Positions 38,401 to 45,941 of a stretch of DNA of 64,000 nt are shown here, piece by piece; the stretch's first letter is position 1, and each line of letters opens with the position of its first letter. The position numbers were made by a program, and so were the translations under genes. The notes below the pieces were generated by a model. That model was not told the DNA's origin. It saw nothing but the letters and a program-made list of their open reading frames with translations, and did no database searches. Origin of the DNA: an uncultured SAR202 cluster bacterium (GTDB lineage Bacteria; Chloroflexota; Dehalococcoidia; Lucifugimonadales; Lucifugimonadaceae); contig CACNIC010000001.1 of NCBI GenBank assembly GCA_902620405.1, positions 62,001-126,000 on the forward strand, read 5' to 3'.

Positions 38401-39035
38401 TTTGTTTCATAATGATTATCATTTGTGGCGACAATTTTTACATTCAATTGCTTGTAGTTATTTATAATCCACTGATTAACTTTCTCTTGATTATCTACAT
38501 GCTCATGCCTCATTATTTCGAGGTAATAATCATCCCCAAAAACTTCTTTGTACCAAACAATAGTATCCATAATAGATTTTTCATCACCCGAAGCAATTTT
38601 TTTAAAAAGCTCTGCGGATGGACACCCAGATAAAACAATGAGGCCTTCAGAATGCTCTTTAAGGATTTCTTTATCAATTCTTGGCCTGTAATAAAACCCT
38701 TCTAAATTACCTCTTGAGACCAACTTTATTAAGTTTGAATAACCAAGGTTGTTTTTTGCAATAACTGTTAAGTGGTCATAAGAATAACTAGGGTCTTTAT
38801 CAAATCTGCTTTTAGGAGCAATATAAAATTCACAACCAATTATTGGTTTTATGTTTTTAGTTTTGCAGGCATTGTAAAAATCTACAGCGCCATACATATT
38901 ACCGTGATCTGTCAATGCAATTGCTGGCATCTCTAAGTTACTACAAATAGATGCCATTGAATCAAGAAGGGAGCTTCCATCAATGAAGCTGAACTCTGAA
39001 TGATTATGTAAATGAACGAAGGATTTTTCAGTCAT
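35421..39035 (-). CDS. dnaE: DNA polymerase III subunit alpha
   Basis: Replicative polymerase catalytic subunit, DnaE1 type, about 1204 residues. It begins in the PHP domain (FVHLHNHSEFSFIDG, ALTDHGNMYGA). The polymerase acidic residues are in PDIDIDFQDDRR, and GVFQLESSGMKRY, ALYRPGPM and GYAFNKAHSVSYA also fit. An OB-fold segment and a polar C-terminal tail follow. I prefer the ATG at 39035, which places HLHNHSE at residue 7. TATATT at 39049-39044 precedes it. A TTG at 39059 would add eight residues with no support. Confidence 0.97.
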   Translation of the reverse strand: MTEKSFVHLHNHSEFSFIDGSSLLDSMASICSNLEMPAIALTDHGNMYGAVDFYNACKTKNIKPIIGCEFYIAPKSRFDKDPSYSYDHLTVIAKNNLGYSNLIKLVSRGNLEGFYYRPRIDKEILKEHSEGLIVLSGCPSAELFKKIASGDEKSIMDTIVWYKEVFGDDYYLEIMRHEHVDNQEKVNQWIINNYKQLNVKIVATNDNHYETKDDYEKEILLKNVRSGSSNPRSDILEDNSYYIASPEEMREKFKDVPEACDNTLEIADKCNIEIDFSKTMIPEFKTPENKDSFSYLKELCEEGLNKKFPEPSEEITDRLNYELSVIQETDFADYFLVVWDIFKFVNNKKILTTLRGSATASLVLYCLNITKIDPVKNALVFERFLNIERKEMPDIDIDFQDDRRKEVLEYCTEKYGYDHIAQIIAFSKIKAKGSLRDAGRVMNLPLAFVDKVAKLVPNRDPLNPTSDMTLEKALNLSPELRKEYDSNEDVRNLFEGAMKIEGSVRNIQTHAAGVIISKDPLDKSVPIQRPPVSDDDAPPLTQYEMFALADLGLLKMDFLGLSNLTIIDQTIKMIQKKTGEFIDLDTIPKDDAKTFELLSHAKTSGVFQLESSGMKRYIKELKPTSVNDVSAMIALYRPGPMEHISTFIDSKHGRIPIKYPHPSLEDILKETYGIIVYQDQVLLIAQSIAGYSLGDADRFRKAMGKKIPEVMLEEKDKFLQGTIDNGFDKQLGEKVFELIEPFAGYAFNKAHSVSYAMIGYWTAYFKANYPEIFMSILMKNSADDKEKISSLITECSSMDIFITRPNINKSEVDFDPYLDESGKKYISYGLGTIKNISSNSMKILVDERNKNGEYRSLEDFISRISKNPITKGSLEPLIKVGAFDDIESREKLLPSLDKIVQEISKRNQLESSGQSNMFDLLGDEVKVPINLDLIESEVDYKERMFWERDLMGTALSDNPINKKIESYSNTHAVFLGQINSKKSYESTKAIGQVLSITKRTTRKKEQFIICEFGLLDNSIELVIWPDKLETSQHLWETGSYLELDVKTNLRNGSINMIFENGKKLEFENHDLEEFVSNEQPLPSINSTDQKDDLADIPAFEEANNNDSFVKVDPIKISEDQKINDKQFKIEFIGSENKIEDKYKFEDVIKLLLENKNDKESSNVSIEIFYDENSIELELPLSINYSEDLKSRLDLIIGNHNIIIT

Positions 39036-39075
39036 GATTTCAGAATATAATCTGACCAAAAATTAGTCTACTTAT

Positions 39076-40326
39076 TTATGAAAATTTCGATAATATGATG
39101 CATGAATTGTGTCCGCCAAAACCGAAACTATTTGATAATGCATAATTTATTTCATAATCAGTAGATTTGTTTGGATTGTAATCTAAGTCACATTCTGGGT
39201 CAGGAGTATTATAGTTAATTGTTCCATGAATTCTTTGTTCCGAAATAGATTTTGCACAAGCTATTGCTTCCATAGCACCTGCAGCACCAGAAGAATGCCC
39301 AATAATAGATTTGGTGGAATTAATTTTTAAATTATATGCGTGATCATTAAATACATTTTTAATAGCCAGTGTTTCAGCCTTATCATTGGCTGGAGTTGAT
39401 GTTCCGTGGGCATTAATATAATTTATTTCTTTAAAATTTATATTTGCTTTTGAAAGAGCTTTACTCATTGCATTTGTCGCACCTTTGCCTTCAGGTTGAG
39501 GTTGAACTAAGTGATATGCATCTGAGGTACATGAATATCCAACAATTTCAGCAATTGGTTCTTTTCCTCTATTAATAGCATTTTCTAATTTTTCTAATAC
39601 TAGTACAGCACTTCCTTCAGAAGGAACAAAGCCATCTCTATTTTTATCAAATGGTTTACTTGCGGTTTTTGGGTCCTCATTATTTGATGTGAGAGCGTGC
39701 ATATTACAAAACCCACCTAAAGTTGTCTCACAAAAAGGTGCTTCAGATCCACCAGCAATCATGATGTCGGCGTCACCTCTTAGAATAACCTCATAAGCTT
39801 CTCCAATTGCTTGAGTACCAGCAGCACAAGCTGTTGAAACAGCATTTGAATATCCTTCTAAATTAAATATCCTGCTTACACTTGAAGCAGCCATGTTTGG
39901 CAGCATTTTTGGAACATATATTGGACTAATAGTATTTCTATTTTTATCCTGCATTTGAAGAGTTTCTTTTTCTGTTTCAGGTATTGTGCCCCCTGAACCA
40001 CTTCCAATTAAGGCGCCCATGCTTAATCTGTCTGTGTTAGATAAATCTAATTCTGCACCGGATATGGCTTCCATTGATGCAGCAACAGCAAACTGAGAGT
40101 TTTTAGCAAGCCTTTTTGATTCTTTTTTGTCCATATAATTTAGAGGATCAAAATTTTTTATTTCGCCTCCAATTTTACAAGAATAGTTGTCAGTATTTAG
40201 TTGCTTTAAATAATCAATTCCAGACTTTCCATTTAAGAGAGAATCCCAAAATTCATTAACTGTGTTGCCAACACAAGAAATAACTCCCATCCCCGTAATT
40301 ACTACTCTTTTTTTATTATCAGTCAT
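39076..40326 (-). CDS. fabF: Beta-ketoacyl-ACP synthase II
   Basis: Elongating condensing enzyme of type II fatty-acid synthesis, 416 residues. The catalytic Cys lies in VSTACAAGTQAIG. The two active-site His residues are in NAHGTSTPANDKAE and IGHSSGAAGAMEA. The C-terminal NSFGFGGHN is also diagnostic. It overlaps folC by eight bases in a cinA-adh-folC-fabF run. No other fab gene or acyl carrier protein is in the window. Confidence 0.95.
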   Translation of the reverse strand: MTDNKKRVVITGMGVISCVGNTVNEFWDSLLNGKSGIDYLKQLNTDNYSCKIGGEIKNFDPLNYMDKKESKRLAKNSQFAVAASMEAISGAELDLSNTDRLSMGALIGSGSGGTIPETEKETLQMQDKNRNTISPIYVPKMLPNMAASSVSRIFNLEGYSNAVSTACAAGTQAIGEAYEVILRGDADIMIAGGSEAPFCETTLGGFCNMHALTSNNEDPKTASKPFDKNRDGFVPSEGSAVLVLEKLENAINRGKEPIAEIVGYSCTSDAYHLVQPQPEGKGATNAMSKALSKANINFKEINYINAHGTSTPANDKAETLAIKNVFNDHAYNLKINSTKSIIGHSSGAAGAMEAIACAKSISEQRIHGTINYNTPDPECDLDYNPNKSTDYEINYALSNSFGFGGHNSCIILSKFS

Positions 40327-41632
40327 TATTAATTAGCTCACTTATCTCTGCAGCAATAAATATTGAGCCTGCAGTAATAATAGTTTCATTAATCTTTGAT
40401 TCTTCTAAGGAAATATTTAAAGCCTCTTTAGAATTTTTTGATTTAATATAGTCAATTCTATTATATTTGAGTTTTTTTTCTATGTTTTCTATATTTTCTG
40501 ACTTAGGATGACTTGATTGAGATAATATTGTTCTGCATTTAAATTTTTTGATTAAATTGATAACTGGTTTAATATCATGGTTCTTATTTGAACCAAATAT
40601 AAAAGTAAAATTTTTATTTAGAAATTCTTCAATTGATAATTCAAGCTTATTAAATCCACTTTCGTTATGTGCACCGTCAATAAAAAAAATTCTGCCTTTA
40701 AATTTTTTCATATTTCCTCTACATGGCCATACATTATTTCTTATTCCTTTTTCAATTTGAAATTTTGTTATTTCAAACCTATCAATATGATTCAACGTAT
40801 TAATTGTTAAAGCCACATTATCTATGTAATGCCTTCCAACTGAATTTGAAGAAACATTATACTCATTCCCGCCTATCTCAATTAAAGTATTTAACTTTAA
40901 GTCTTTTATTGAAGGTTTTGATTTTAAAGAATAATTTAGCACAATTAATTTTGATTTTTTTTCAGATGATTTTTTATTAATTATTTCTAAAGCTTCTTTT
41001 ATCTGCTTTGAAGTTATAACAGTTGAATTTTCTTTAATAATTCCAGCTTTATTTTCGGAGATTGATTTTATAGTGTCACCTAATACATTTTGATGGTCAT
41101 AACCAATTGGGGTAATAACTTGAATGTCAGATTTTACAACATTAGTAGTATCGTATGTTCCCCCGATGCCAGTTTCAATTACATTTATGTCGACTTTATT
41201 TTTTTTAAAATAAATAAAGCTCATTGCAGTCAAAACTTCAAAAAATGAAAAGGTTTTTCCAGAAATTTTTTCATATTCAAGTATCCTTTTTTCAATAAAG
41301 TTATATATTTTTGAAAAATCTTTTTTAGAAATATCTTTGTTATTAATTTTTATTCTTTCGGTATATTGGTATAAATGAGGTGAAGAATATAATCCAACTT
41401 TATATTTTAGTGACAATATTGATGATAATAATGAAGAAACACTACCTTTTCCATTTGTTCCAGCAATATGAATAGTTAGTGCATTTGATTTATTTGGAGA
41501 CCCAAGAAGATCCATTAATTTCAAGCTTCTATCTATTTTGAAAAAATCAAATTCATTATCCTCTTTTTTTTCAAAATTAAATCTTTTTTCAAGATTATTT
41601 ATAGTCTTTTGGTAATCAAAATCTAAATTCAT
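40319..41632 (-). CDS. folC: Folylpolyglutamate synthase / dihydrofolate synthase
   Basis: Mur-ligase-fold enzyme adding glutamate to folates, 437 residues. The P-loop is IAGTNGKGSVSS, with GLYSSPHLYQYTERI and NVIETGIGGTYDTTN following in normal order. The C-terminal domain includes FIDGAHNESGF. It overlaps adh by one base and fabF by eight. Whether it also makes dihydrofolate from dihydropteroate cannot be told from sequence. Confidence 0.94.
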   Translation of the reverse strand: MNLDFDYQKTINNLEKRFNFEKKEDNEFDFFKIDRSLKLMDLLGSPNKSNALTIHIAGTNGKGSVSSLLSSILSLKYKVGLYSSPHLYQYTERIKINNKDISKKDFSKIYNFIEKRILEYEKISGKTFSFFEVLTAMSFIYFKKNKVDINVIETGIGGTYDTTNVVKSDIQVITPIGYDHQNVLGDTIKSISENKAGIIKENSTVITSKQIKEALEIINKKSSEKKSKLIVLNYSLKSKPSIKDLKLNTLIEIGGNEYNVSSNSVGRHYIDNVALTINTLNHIDRFEITKFQIEKGIRNNVWPCRGNMKKFKGRIFFIDGAHNESGFNKLELSIEEFLNKNFTFIFGSNKNHDIKPVINLIKKFKCRTILSQSSHPKSENIENIEKKLKYNRIDYIKSKNSKEALNISLEESKINETIITAGSIFIAAEISELINND

Positions 41633-42690
41633 TAGAATTTGATAATCGATCTTCCTGTTATTTCACCACTTTCTAATTTGTGGCATGCTTCATTAATTTC
41701 TGACAAATTAAATGATTTACTAATCATTTTATTTATTGGAAATTCACCTTTTTTATACATCTCTAAAAAGTAAATAAAATCTTTTTCCGGGTAAGTCGCT
41801 CCTAAGCTACCTTTAAATGTTTTTTGTGTTAATAAAATCTGGTTTGCATCTAAAGTTATTTCAGGGGATTCAGGTATACCAATTAATATTGATGTGCCAC
41901 CAGTGTTATCTGCGCCAGATCCTCCTTGTTTTACAGCTTCAAAAATTTGATTCATTGTAATTTTTTTTCCAATAGCATCAAATGCATAATCCACTCCGCC
42001 ATTAGTGAGATCAAAGATTTCATTTATTGGGTTATTTTCTAATGAATTGATAGTATGAGTTGCACCAAATTGTTTTGAAAATTCTAATTTGTCTTTATCT
42101 ATATCTATAGCAATTATTTTTGAAGCCTTTAATAAAGAAGCCATTTTTACGGCAGCTAGACCGATCCCACCAACACCAAAAATAGCTACAGTTTCTCCAG
42201 GTTTCACTCTTGCAGTATTTTTTACGGCACCAGCACCAGTTAGAATTGAACATCCAACAATACAAGATTCTGGGGAGGCATATTTTTTTGGTATTTTAAC
42301 AACATACTCATCTTCGCTCATTATTATTTCTGACCAAGTAAATGTAATCCTACAGTTTAATTTTTTTTCCTGATAACTTACGCCCTTTAAGTCTGGAAGG
42401 TATCTTCCTTTAATTGGATTCCTTCTAACCCAAGTAGCAATAACATGATCACCTTCTTGAACGTAATTACAGTCGGGCCCGGTTTTCAATACCACACCTG
42501 TTGCTTCATGCCCTAGCAAAAAAGGTTTAGGTAGGTTTTTATCGTGCATTTGATGTAGCTGAGAATGGCATATTCCACTGGAAATAAGTTTTATCATTAC
42601 TTGGCTTCCTACTGGATCAGCAATATCTATTTCGTCTACAATAAGTTCTGGTTTATTTCCTAATTGAATTGCTGAAAGTGATTTCATCAT
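41632..42690 (-). CDS. Zinc-type alcohol dehydrogenase lacking the structural zinc site
   Basis: A medium-chain dehydrogenase of 352 residues. The catalytic zinc ligands are visible in SGICHSQLHQ (Cys), LLGHEATG (His) and the Cys of VGCSILTGAGAV. The cofactor loop is GVGGIGLAAVKMA. The four-cysteine structural zinc lobe usually near residues 95-115 is replaced by RRNPIKGRYLPDLKG with no cysteines. Substrate range is unknown. It overlaps cinA by ATGA. Two consecutive ATG codons occur at the start, and I use the first. Confidence 0.88.
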   Translation of the reverse strand: MMKSLSAIQLGNKPELIVDEIDIADPVGSQVMIKLISSGICHSQLHQMHDKNLPKPFLLGHEATGVVLKTGPDCNYVQEGDHVIATWVRRNPIKGRYLPDLKGVSYQEKKLNCRITFTWSEIIMSEDEYVVKIPKKYASPESCIVGCSILTGAGAVKNTARVKPGETVAIFGVGGIGLAAVKMASLLKASKIIAIDIDKDKLEFSKQFGATHTINSLENNPINEIFDLTNGGVDYAFDAIGKKITMNQIFEAVKQGGSGADNTGGTSILIGIPESPEITLDANQILLTQKTFKGSLGATYPEKDFIYFLEMYKKGEFPINKMISKSFNLSEINEACHKLESGEITGRSIIKF

Positions 42691-43907
42691 TTTAAAAAAT
42701 TTCTAATTAAGCTTAATGAACTCATTATAGCCCTTCTTTTGTCTGGAATACCAATCCCTGCAGAACGAACATGCTTTGTTTTATTGCTAGTACCATCAAA
42801 AATTGCGAAATAACTTTCTCCTTGTCCTAAGTTTTGAACATTTTCATCTCCATTTGTTATTCCATAGTACGCAAAACCAATGTCAGAAGACGAAAGTGTT
42901 TTTATAAATTTTGCAAGTTCGAGACATACTTCTTCTGGTGATTTATCAACAATATTTAAATCATATTTTTTTAAAAATTTATGAATATTTTTATCTCCGG
43001 AAGTTAATCCAATATTAAAATTATTTTTTGCAAAATCTTTAATTGAGTTAGAAATCACCCCACTTGAAATATTTTCAAATACTGAAATCGTTTGGTTATT
43101 TTGAATTAATAATTCTGCAACTACTTTTTCTAAGGTGTCCTCGTCTTCTCCAAAAATATTTTCACCTAACAATTTTTCAATTTCTTTTTTAACAGGCGAT
43201 ATTAATTTTGTTGCTTCTTGTTTACTTTTTGCCTTCGCAGCAATTCTGACATCAACTTGACCAGGGTGAGCAAGCACTCCGACAGTTGGGTTTTTTGATG
43301 TTTCCATTATTTTTCCAATAAGATCATCAACATTGCTTTCTCCAAGATCAATTGTTTTAAGGACTTTATAGTGAATAATTTCCTCAAGATTATATTTTTT
43401 TACCAAATAAGGAATAATTTCATTATCAATTAACCATTTCATTTCAAAAGGAACTCCAGGCAGTGAAATTATACATTTGTTATCTTTTTCAACAATAAAT
43501 GATGGGGCAGTTCCATTAGGATTTTTAACTATGATTGAGCCTTCTGGGAAATGTGCTTGTCTATCATTATTTTTAGTTGGTATCATCCCTCTTTTTCGGA
43601 ATCTATTATTTATGTGATCAAGTGATTCTTGGTCGGGAACCAATTTTTTTCCAACAACTTTTGCAACAATGTCTCTAGTAATATCGTCTTTTGTTGGCCC
43701 TATTCCTCCACACGTGATTACAATATCTGCCCTAGACAATGACTTTGACAATATATAATCCATTCTTTCAGGATTGTCTCCAACTATTGTTTTATAAAAT
43801 AAATTAATTCCGTTCTCAGCAAGCCTTTTTGAGATCCATGCAGAATTTGAATCAACAATTTGACCTAATAACAATTCAGAACCTATAGCTACAATTTCAG
43901 CATTCAT
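42687..43907 (-). CDS. cinA: CinA family protein (MoCF-like domain plus degenerate NMN-amidase domain)
   Basis: Competence/damage-inducible protein CinA family, 406 residues. The N-terminal molybdopterin-binding-like domain is well conserved: IGSELLLGQIVDSNS, CGGIGPTKDDITR, LPGVPFEMKW. The C-terminal domain corresponds to PncC nicotinamide-nucleotide amidase but is degenerate: the ESCTGG site reads ENISSG and the SGIAGP segment reads YGITNG, so amidase activity is doubtful. TATAAT at 43919-43914 ends six bases before the ATG. The gene diverges from the Cys4-HTH gene, with the twin GAAC-N4-GTTC operators between them. Confidence 0.92.
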   Translation of the reverse strand: MNAEIVAIGSELLLGQIVDSNSAWISKRLAENGINLFYKTIVGDNPERMDYILSKSLSRADIVITCGGIGPTKDDITRDIVAKVVGKKLVPDQESLDHINNRFRKRGMIPTKNNDRQAHFPEGSIIVKNPNGTAPSFIVEKDNKCIISLPGVPFEMKWLIDNEIIPYLVKKYNLEEIIHYKVLKTIDLGESNVDDLIGKIMETSKNPTVGVLAHPGQVDVRIAAKAKSKQEATKLISPVKKEIEKLLGENIFGEDEDTLEKVVAELLIQNNQTISVFENISSGVISNSIKDFAKNNFNIGLTSGDKNIHKFLKKYDLNIVDKSPEEVCLELAKFIKTLSSSDIGFAYYGITNGDENVQNLGQGESYFAIFDGTSNKTKHVRSAGIGIPDKRRAIMSSLSLIRNFLK

Positions 43908-43913
43908 ACCACA

Positions 43914-43919
43914 ATTATA
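43914..43919 (-). promoter_or_regulatory. -10 element (TATAAT) six bases before cinA
   Basis: Perfect TATAAT on the minus strand, six bases from the cinA ATG at 43907. It predicts a leaderless cinA transcript. The operators at 43952-43988 lie upstream of this promoter. Confidence 0.55.
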
Positions 43920-43942
43920 ATTTTTCTTTTAAAAAAAGGTAG

Positions 43943-43972
43943 TTGACATTAAGAACATATGTTCTATATTAT
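43943..43972 (+). promoter_or_regulatory. Promoter of the Cys4-HTH gene
   Basis: Perfect -35 TTGACA at 43943-43948, an 18-base spacer and -10 TATTAT at 43967-43972. The spacer is largely occupied by one GAAC-N4-GTTC palindrome, and a second begins right after the -10. Binding at either should block RNA polymerase. Confidence 0.65.
43952..43965. promoter_or_regulatory. Operator 1, LexA-like palindrome in the promoter spacer
   Basis: AGAACATATGTTCT is a perfect 14-base palindrome matching the GAAC-N4-GTTC core of Gram-positive-type LexA operators. It sits between -35 and -10. The bound protein is not proven. Confidence 0.6.
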
Positions 43973-43988
43973 TAGAACAAAAGTTCTA
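43973..43988. promoter_or_regulatory. Operator 2, LexA-like palindrome over the transcription start
   Basis: TAGAACAAAAGTTCTA has six-base inverted arms around AAAA and the same GAAC-N4-GTTC core as operator 1. The centres are 22 bases apart, about two helical turns, so dimers would lie on the same face of the DNA. Confidence 0.6.
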
Positions 43989-43996
43989 TTAATATT

Positions 43997-44326
43997 ATGT
44001 TAAGTAAATTAAATTTAAATAATGACGAAGTAAATTTTAAAGATTCTGGGTGCAGATTCAGTTCATCATGTTTGAATTGTCCGATTCAAATATGTATTTA
44101 TGACGACCCTTCATTTGTACGTAATTTAGAAAAAAATAATAGAGATGAGAACATTATTGAAGACAGGTCAAATGGACTGTCAAATCAACAGATAGCCAAA
44201 AAATATAATGTAAGCATAAGGACTGTGCATAGGTCATTAAAAAAAATAAAGCCAAATAAAAATGTGAATTTAAATATTAAGAATAATATTTATAAAAAAT
44301 TTGAAATTTATTCATCAAGGTCATGA
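43997..44326 (+). CDS. Small Cys4 plus helix-turn-helix protein
   Basis: I do not recognise a named family. The 109-residue protein has four cysteines spaced C-x5-C-x2-C-x4-C (residues 19, 25, 28, 33) in GCRFSSSCLNCPIQIC, followed by a charged linker. A helix-turn-helix follows at about residues 61-83: LSNQQIAKKYNVSIRTVHRSL. The tail is basic and Asn/Lys-rich. The cysteines could hold zinc or an iron-sulfur cluster, making it a possible redox- or damage-responsive regulator. A strong promoter with two overlapping LexA-like operators precedes it, so autoregulation or SOS control are both possible. Its end overlaps phoU by 19 bases on the other strand. Confidence 0.75.
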   Translation: MLSKLNLNNDEVNFKDSGCRFSSSCLNCPIQICIYDDPSFVRNLEKNNRDENIIEDRSNGLSNQQIAKKYNVSIRTVHRSLKKIKPNKNVNLNIKNNIYKKFEIYSSRS

Positions 44327-45006
44327 TCAATCAATGATGATGAATCTCCAGTTAAAACATACAGAGTTCTTTCCGCAATATTTGTAGACCTGTCAGAAAT
44401 CCTTTCTAAGTTATGAGCAACCCATATTATGTAAGTGCCCTGTTTAACAATTTTTGAATTTTTTGACATCCTTTTGATTAGATCTTGTTGAACTTGGGTA
44501 TTGAGGTTATCAATTTCATCATCTCTAGAAAATATTTCTCTTGAGGTCTCTACTGCCCCATCAGCTTCTTTCTCATTCAAATATGACTTCATACTCATTT
44601 TAAGCATTTCTTTTGCTACATTTTCCATCTTAGGGATTTTTTCGAATTTGGTAATAAAAGGCTCTTTTCCAATCTTGGTATTTATTCTTGAAATACCTCT
44701 TAAATAATCACCAATTCTTTCTAGTTCTTGAGCAACAAATATATGAGAAGTTAATTTCCTGATATCAGTAGCAACTGGAGTTTGGTTTCTAATAACATTT
44801 ATCGCTAAATTTTCGATGTCACTTGATAATTCATTTATTTTTTTATCTTCCTCAATAATTTTTTTTGATAAAGATAAATCTTTTTCGTAAAAAGCATCCA
44901 TACTTTCCATGAAAGCTGTATTTACTAATCTATATAAAACATTAATTTTGGTTTCTACATCCAGTAATTCAAGATCTAGTGATTTTCTACCTCTGTAATC
45001 ATCCAT
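44308..45006 (-). CDS. phoU: Phosphate-signalling protein PhoU
   Basis: Links the Pst phosphate transporter to the phosphate-responsive kinase. The 232 residues form two similar three-helix bundles, each with the metal-contacting E-x2-R-[IV]-x-D/E motif: AQELERIGDYLRGI in the first half and AHNLERISDRSTNIAE in the second. It follows pstB after 15 bases. No PhoR/PhoB pair is in the window. Confidence 0.93.
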   Translation of the reverse strand: MDDYRGRKSLDLELLDVETKINVLYRLVNTAFMESMDAFYEKDLSLSKKIIEEDKKINELSSDIENLAINVIRNQTPVATDIRKLTSHIFVAQELERIGDYLRGISRINTKIGKEPFITKFEKIPKMENVAKEMLKMSMKSYLNEKEADGAVETSREIFSRDDEIDNLNTQVQQDLIKRMSKNSKIVKQGTYIIWVAHNLERISDRSTNIAERTLYVLTGDSSSLIDHDLDE

Positions 45007-45021
45007 ATTTTATGAACCTTT

Positions 45022-45879
45022 TTAACCAATTCTACCTGTAACGTAGTTTTCAGTTCTCTTATCAATAGGATTTCCAAAAATTTGATCAACTTCTCCGTAT
45101 TCTATTAACTCACCAATTCTTTCTTCTCCAGCCATCATACATGCAGCATAATTGGAAACTCTAATTGCTTGTTGCATATTGTGAGTAACAATTAAGATCG
45201 TCATGGACTTAGATAAACCCTTTATTAATTCTTCAATCCTATCTGTTGATATTGGGTCTAGGGCTGAGCAAGGCTCATCCATCAAAATTACTTCAGGGTT
45301 TACTGCTAATGATCTTGCGATACAGAGTCTTTGTTGCTGACCACCTGATAGGCCATAGGCATTTTCATTAAGCCTATCTTTGACTTCTTTCCATAGATCA
45401 GCCTTTTTGAGAGATGACTCAACTATTTCATCTAGATTTTCTTTAAATCCATTAACTTTTGGCCCAAATGCAACATTCTCATATATTGATTTAGGGAACG
45501 GATTAGGTTTTTGAAAAACCATTCCAATTCTGTACCTGATTTCAGCAGGATCTAGTTCATATATATCTTGTGAGTTATATGTTATGGTGCCATCAATTTT
45601 AGCTATTCTAATAGTGTCATTCATTCTATTAAAACAGCGTATGAGAGTACTTTTTCCGCACCCTGAAGGACCAATAAGAGAAACTACATTATTTTTAGGA
45701 ACCTGAATACTAACATTCTTTACTGCTAGTACATTTCCGTAGTGAACATTTAAGTTTTTTGCTTCAAGGACTGGATTTTTAAATGATAGAATATTGCTAT
45801 CATCACTTTTAATATTTGTAGTTTTTTTTGAAGATTTACTAGAAATAATTTGGTTTTTTTTCTTTGTTTTTTCAATCAT
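45022..45879 (-). CDS. pstB: Phosphate ABC transporter ATP-binding protein
   Basis: ATPase of the high-affinity phosphate importer, 285 residues. Walker A is GPSGCGKST, the signature is LSGGQQQRL and Walker B is [21 protein letters not shown] and [18 protein letters not shown] are PstB-specific. About 35 Lys/Ser-rich residues precede the domain and are unusual for the family. The substrate-binding protein and permeases (pstS, pstC, pstA) are not adjacent: the neighbour upstream is divergent rlmN. TATAAT lies four bases before the ATG (45889-45884). Confidence 0.93.
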   Translation of the reverse strand: MIEKTKKKNQIISSKSSKKTTNIKSDDSNILSFKNPVLEAKNLNVHYGNVLAVKNVSIQVPKNNVVSLIGPSGCGKSTLIRCFNRMNDTIRIAKIDGTITYNSQDIYELDPAEIRYRIGMVFQKPNPFPKSIYENVAFGPKVNGFKENLDEIVESSLKKADLWKEVKDRLNENAYGLSGGQQQRLCIARSLAVNPEVILMDEPCSALDPISTDRIEELIKGLSKSMTILIVTHNMQQAIRVSNYAACMMAGEERIGELIEYGEVDQIFGNPIDKRTENYVTGRIG

Positions 45880-45941
45880 TTTAATTATAAAGTTTTATAA
45901 TAGAATATAATCGAATGTTAACAGACTTTAAAATTATGTAA

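Noticed and set aside
36000-39035. Possible intein or frameshift in dnaE because of its length
   Set aside because: The motif order is continuous through PHP, polymerase and OB regions, and about 1200 residues is normal for DnaE1.
39036-39059. Upstream TTG start for dnaE
   Set aside because: It adds eight residues unlike DnaE N-termini. The ATG at 39035 places the PHP motif at the normal position and has TATATT upstream.
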